From Phallusia mammillata (taxonomy: Eukaryota; Chordata; Ascidiacea; Phlebobranchia; Ascidiidae), in assembly GCA_003260075.1 (NCBI GenBank), contig QLIY01000057.1, forward strand, positions 220,229-284,228: a DNA stretch of 64,000 bases, written 5' to 3'. Positions 61,825 to 64,000 of the stretch are shown here, in pieces; the stretch's first letter is position 1; every line of letters starts with the position of its first letter. The translations under genes and the position numbers were made by a program. The notes beneath the pieces were generated by a model. The model ran no database searches. It saw only the letters and a program-made list of their open reading frames with translations, and was not told where the DNA came from.

Positions 61825-63400
61825 TCATGTGAATCCAATCATGGATTTTTTCCTACTGGACTTCTGAGATGCTTTAAACGGAGAATTGGGAGTGTATGGT
61901 TTGACCTGTTTTTGCCTGGGTGAAGCTGTTGGGCTACTTTTTGCCAGGCCTCTTGAAAACACATTATCTTCAGAAATGTTTGACATTGTCACCAAAGGTG
62001 TTTTGGGTATGCTTAAGGCAGTAGGCAAATCACTAGGCTTATCGACAGTTTTAACGGGAGTTTTTGTCAATTTCTCTGATCGGTCAACACTATTTCCATC
62101 AATTTCCATAGTTATTCGCTCTGATGGCATGTCACGAACAGATAAAGCTGCTTTACGCTCTCCCTCTTTTTCTTCTTTTAATCTGTGTGCTTCCAATTTA
62201 GTCCACAGTTGTTCATAAGTGTTGTCCCAGGTGGAAACCAAAACAACACCTAAATCTGTCGCACCATCTGTGTTTATAAGGTGCAAGTCTTGTACTTCAC
62301 ATTCAGTGTCTGTATAAGTTGAATCAAGTTTTGCTCTTCTGTTCTGTGTTGGATGAACGCCTGTTTCATGAGCATGCAACAAATCTCCACTAAATTCAAA
62401 ATGGTTGCTACACGTTTGGCAAATGTATTGGTTAGTTGATTCAATGCAATCCGAATTTTCATCTTGCTGTTGACTTGCAGGAGAGGTGGAGTTCACAGTA
62501 GGTCCACACAGAAAACAAACACTATTACATATTAGGCATTGACTTTGTTTTGTCCCCATCAGTTCAGCTTTAATTCTACTGCCCAATGAGGCCGCAGAAA
62601 ACCTGGTTGCTGAAATACCTCGACTGGTTTCAAATTCATCCTTACCGTATGAAATCATGTCACAGGCCCACTGTCGATAGATATCTTGAGAAATCTTCTC
62701 CTGTTTCTTAGCATTTTCACTGTAAAACAATGAACTTGGCAAACCTGTTGTAAACGAGCCTTCGTCCGAAACCTGTGTGACATCATTCAGTATCAGAGGT
62801 TGATAAATAACATCGCCACACTCCGAGATTTGTATTACAACTGCACTATTTACATGACTGAATGCAGTAATGCCCACAACTGGTTGACTAAGTCGTCTTT
62901 GAAGGTAACTGTTGTGCCTGGGCACTGGCACCTGTGATAAACTTCTTTTGATGGTAGCAAAACTTCCAAGGGACCTTGGTGCACATGTTGCAACTGGTGG
63001 TTTTTGTGTGGACTTTTCCATCTTGAATTGAAAACTATGTAACTGTTGAGGCATTTGATTTGCTGCTACCACTAAGGAAATGTTGTTATTTTCGTCTTGC
63101 ATGTTAACAGCAGCTAAGTGTTGGCATGGTTTTCTGCAATACATTTGACAAGAAACAATGTTAAAACATCTACACAGAATACTGGAAACAACAACGAATA
63201 CAATGTACCTCATACATAGTGACCATTGCAACAGTGGTACTTTGTTGTATCTTTGATCCATCAACAACAGATTGTACTGAGTAGCAACTAGGCACTGAAA
63301 AATGTGCTGGGTATTTTCATAGCTATTTTGGTGAAATGAAGATCCCGGTAAAATAGTCATAATTTTCTCATTTTCATTGTTGTGTGGCAAGCAAAGCACT
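61825..63400 (-). CDS. TAF1C: TAF1C-like RNA polymerase I initiation subunit, 5' end missing
   Basis: Two exons are visible on the minus strand: 63400-63209 and 63133-61825, giving 499 residues. The 75-nt intron between them (GTACAT...TTGCAG) is a multiple of three with no stop, so reading straight through also stays open. The first exon has its own acceptor after TATTTTTTTCAG, so upstream exons lie beyond the window. LLLMDQRYNKVPLLQW matches the (D/E)-R-x-P-x-V-P-x-L-x-W propeller motif of TAF1C, part of the SL1/TIF-IB factor for rRNA transcription. ISECGDVIYQPL also fits. The C-terminal half is odd for TAF1C: it has CLICNSVCFLC and then CQTCSNHF...HAHETGVH, a possible zinc finger. Identity is therefore moderate. 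Confidence 0.55.
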
Positions 63401-63420
63401 CTGAAAAAAATATTTAACAA

Positions 63421-64000
63421 ATTTCACTTCTATTGACAAAACCAAAGTCAACTAGAAGGGTGGCTCAGCACATTTTGTTGTTGCATTTACACTATAACCT
63501 ATTTTAAAACATTACAATATTTTCTATGCTTATTTTGTATTGGGTCCCATATTAGCCATCGTCTTTTATAACCTTAGTCGTTTCTGCAGGCAGAAACTCG
63601 TGGGTGCCCACACATGCAAAGTTGAAAATAATGCAATTCAAGAGATAACCATGAGAAAGTCAGGTGTTCTAAGGTAAAACACAAAAATTTCAGCCCAATC
63701 CGCCAATGTTTAAAATTTCGACCACTAGAGGTATTTTGAGCAACAACCGTTAATGTTTCTGATGTCATAGGGCTGTTAACAAGCCCCTAACTGTTTGCAC
63801 AAAAACGTCCACCAAGAAACCGACCAATGAGCAACATACAACTGGTTGTCCTTGTAACACTATTGCGCCACAGAAATCTTTCGTTTGTGGTGCCCAGTAA
63901 CACACAAATACGTTTTACACTTTAGGGGCTTGTGGGGTAAATGTTAGGACTACAGGGTTGAACACAACAATCGACACCTATAAATGGCATACTATACAAG
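63421..64000. other. Right edge, probable intron of the TAF1C-like gene
   Basis: A minus-strand acceptor at 63401-63403 opens the last known exons, so this stretch should be intron or upstream exon. I could not identify an exon in it. Confidence 0.4.

Noticed and set aside
1..64000. CRISPR arrays, bacterial operons or phage genes
   Set aside because: Spliced animal genes fill the window, and the tandem repeats seen have no spacer regularity.

Overview
The window reads as nuclear DNA of a compact, AT-rich animal genome. Its genes have many short exons with GT/AG introns mostly of 0.1-1 kb. Small hAT-type transposon remnants and tRNA-derived SINEs lie in introns and gaps. Intronless operon-like genes, a MEGF8 orthologue and a laminin beta chain make a tunicate (ascidian such as Ciona or a relative) the best guess. 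That is inference; no species marker was identified.

Layout. 1-1094 holds no gene I can name. On the minus strand, 4636-4121 encodes a MIC19/MIC25-family (CHCHD3/6) protein. It is followed 246 bp downstream by an intronless SPTLC2-like serine palmitoyltransferase subunit (3874-2339), an arrangement that looks like a two-gene operon. On the plus strand, 6568-33748 is a complete MEGF8 orthologue. I traced 47 exons by splice signals and phase; they sum to 9,072 nt, or 3,023 residues, with one open frame. A second large plus-strand gene, a laminin beta chain, follows at 34933-51549 with 34 exons. 51550-54521 is transposon-rich. Then come ABT1 (54522-55908, 3 exons, 248 aa), an unrecognised ankyrin-repeat protein with a C2-like domain (57164-61609, 15 exons, 777 aa), and on the minus strand the 3' part of a TAF1C-like gene that runs off the right edge.

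The most unusual global feature is a set of 19 G homopolymers. Eighteen are 10-11 nt long, and sixteen of those sit exactly between two near-identical direct copies of 90-250 bp that differ by SNPs or small indels. The simplest explanation is unmerged allelic sequence ends joined by a 10-base spacer in a heterozygous assembly. It duplicates exons in both large genes and must be removed before gene prediction. A 24-G run sits inside laminin exon 27 and breaks its frame.

The main biological candidates are three. The first is a phase-symmetric 288-nt Ser/Thr-rich exon in the laminin short arm, whose acceptor lies inside a 21-nt inverted repeat. The second is the MIC19-SPTLC2 operon-like pair. 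The third is the retained MASRPF motif in the enlarged cytoplasmic tail of MEGF8.
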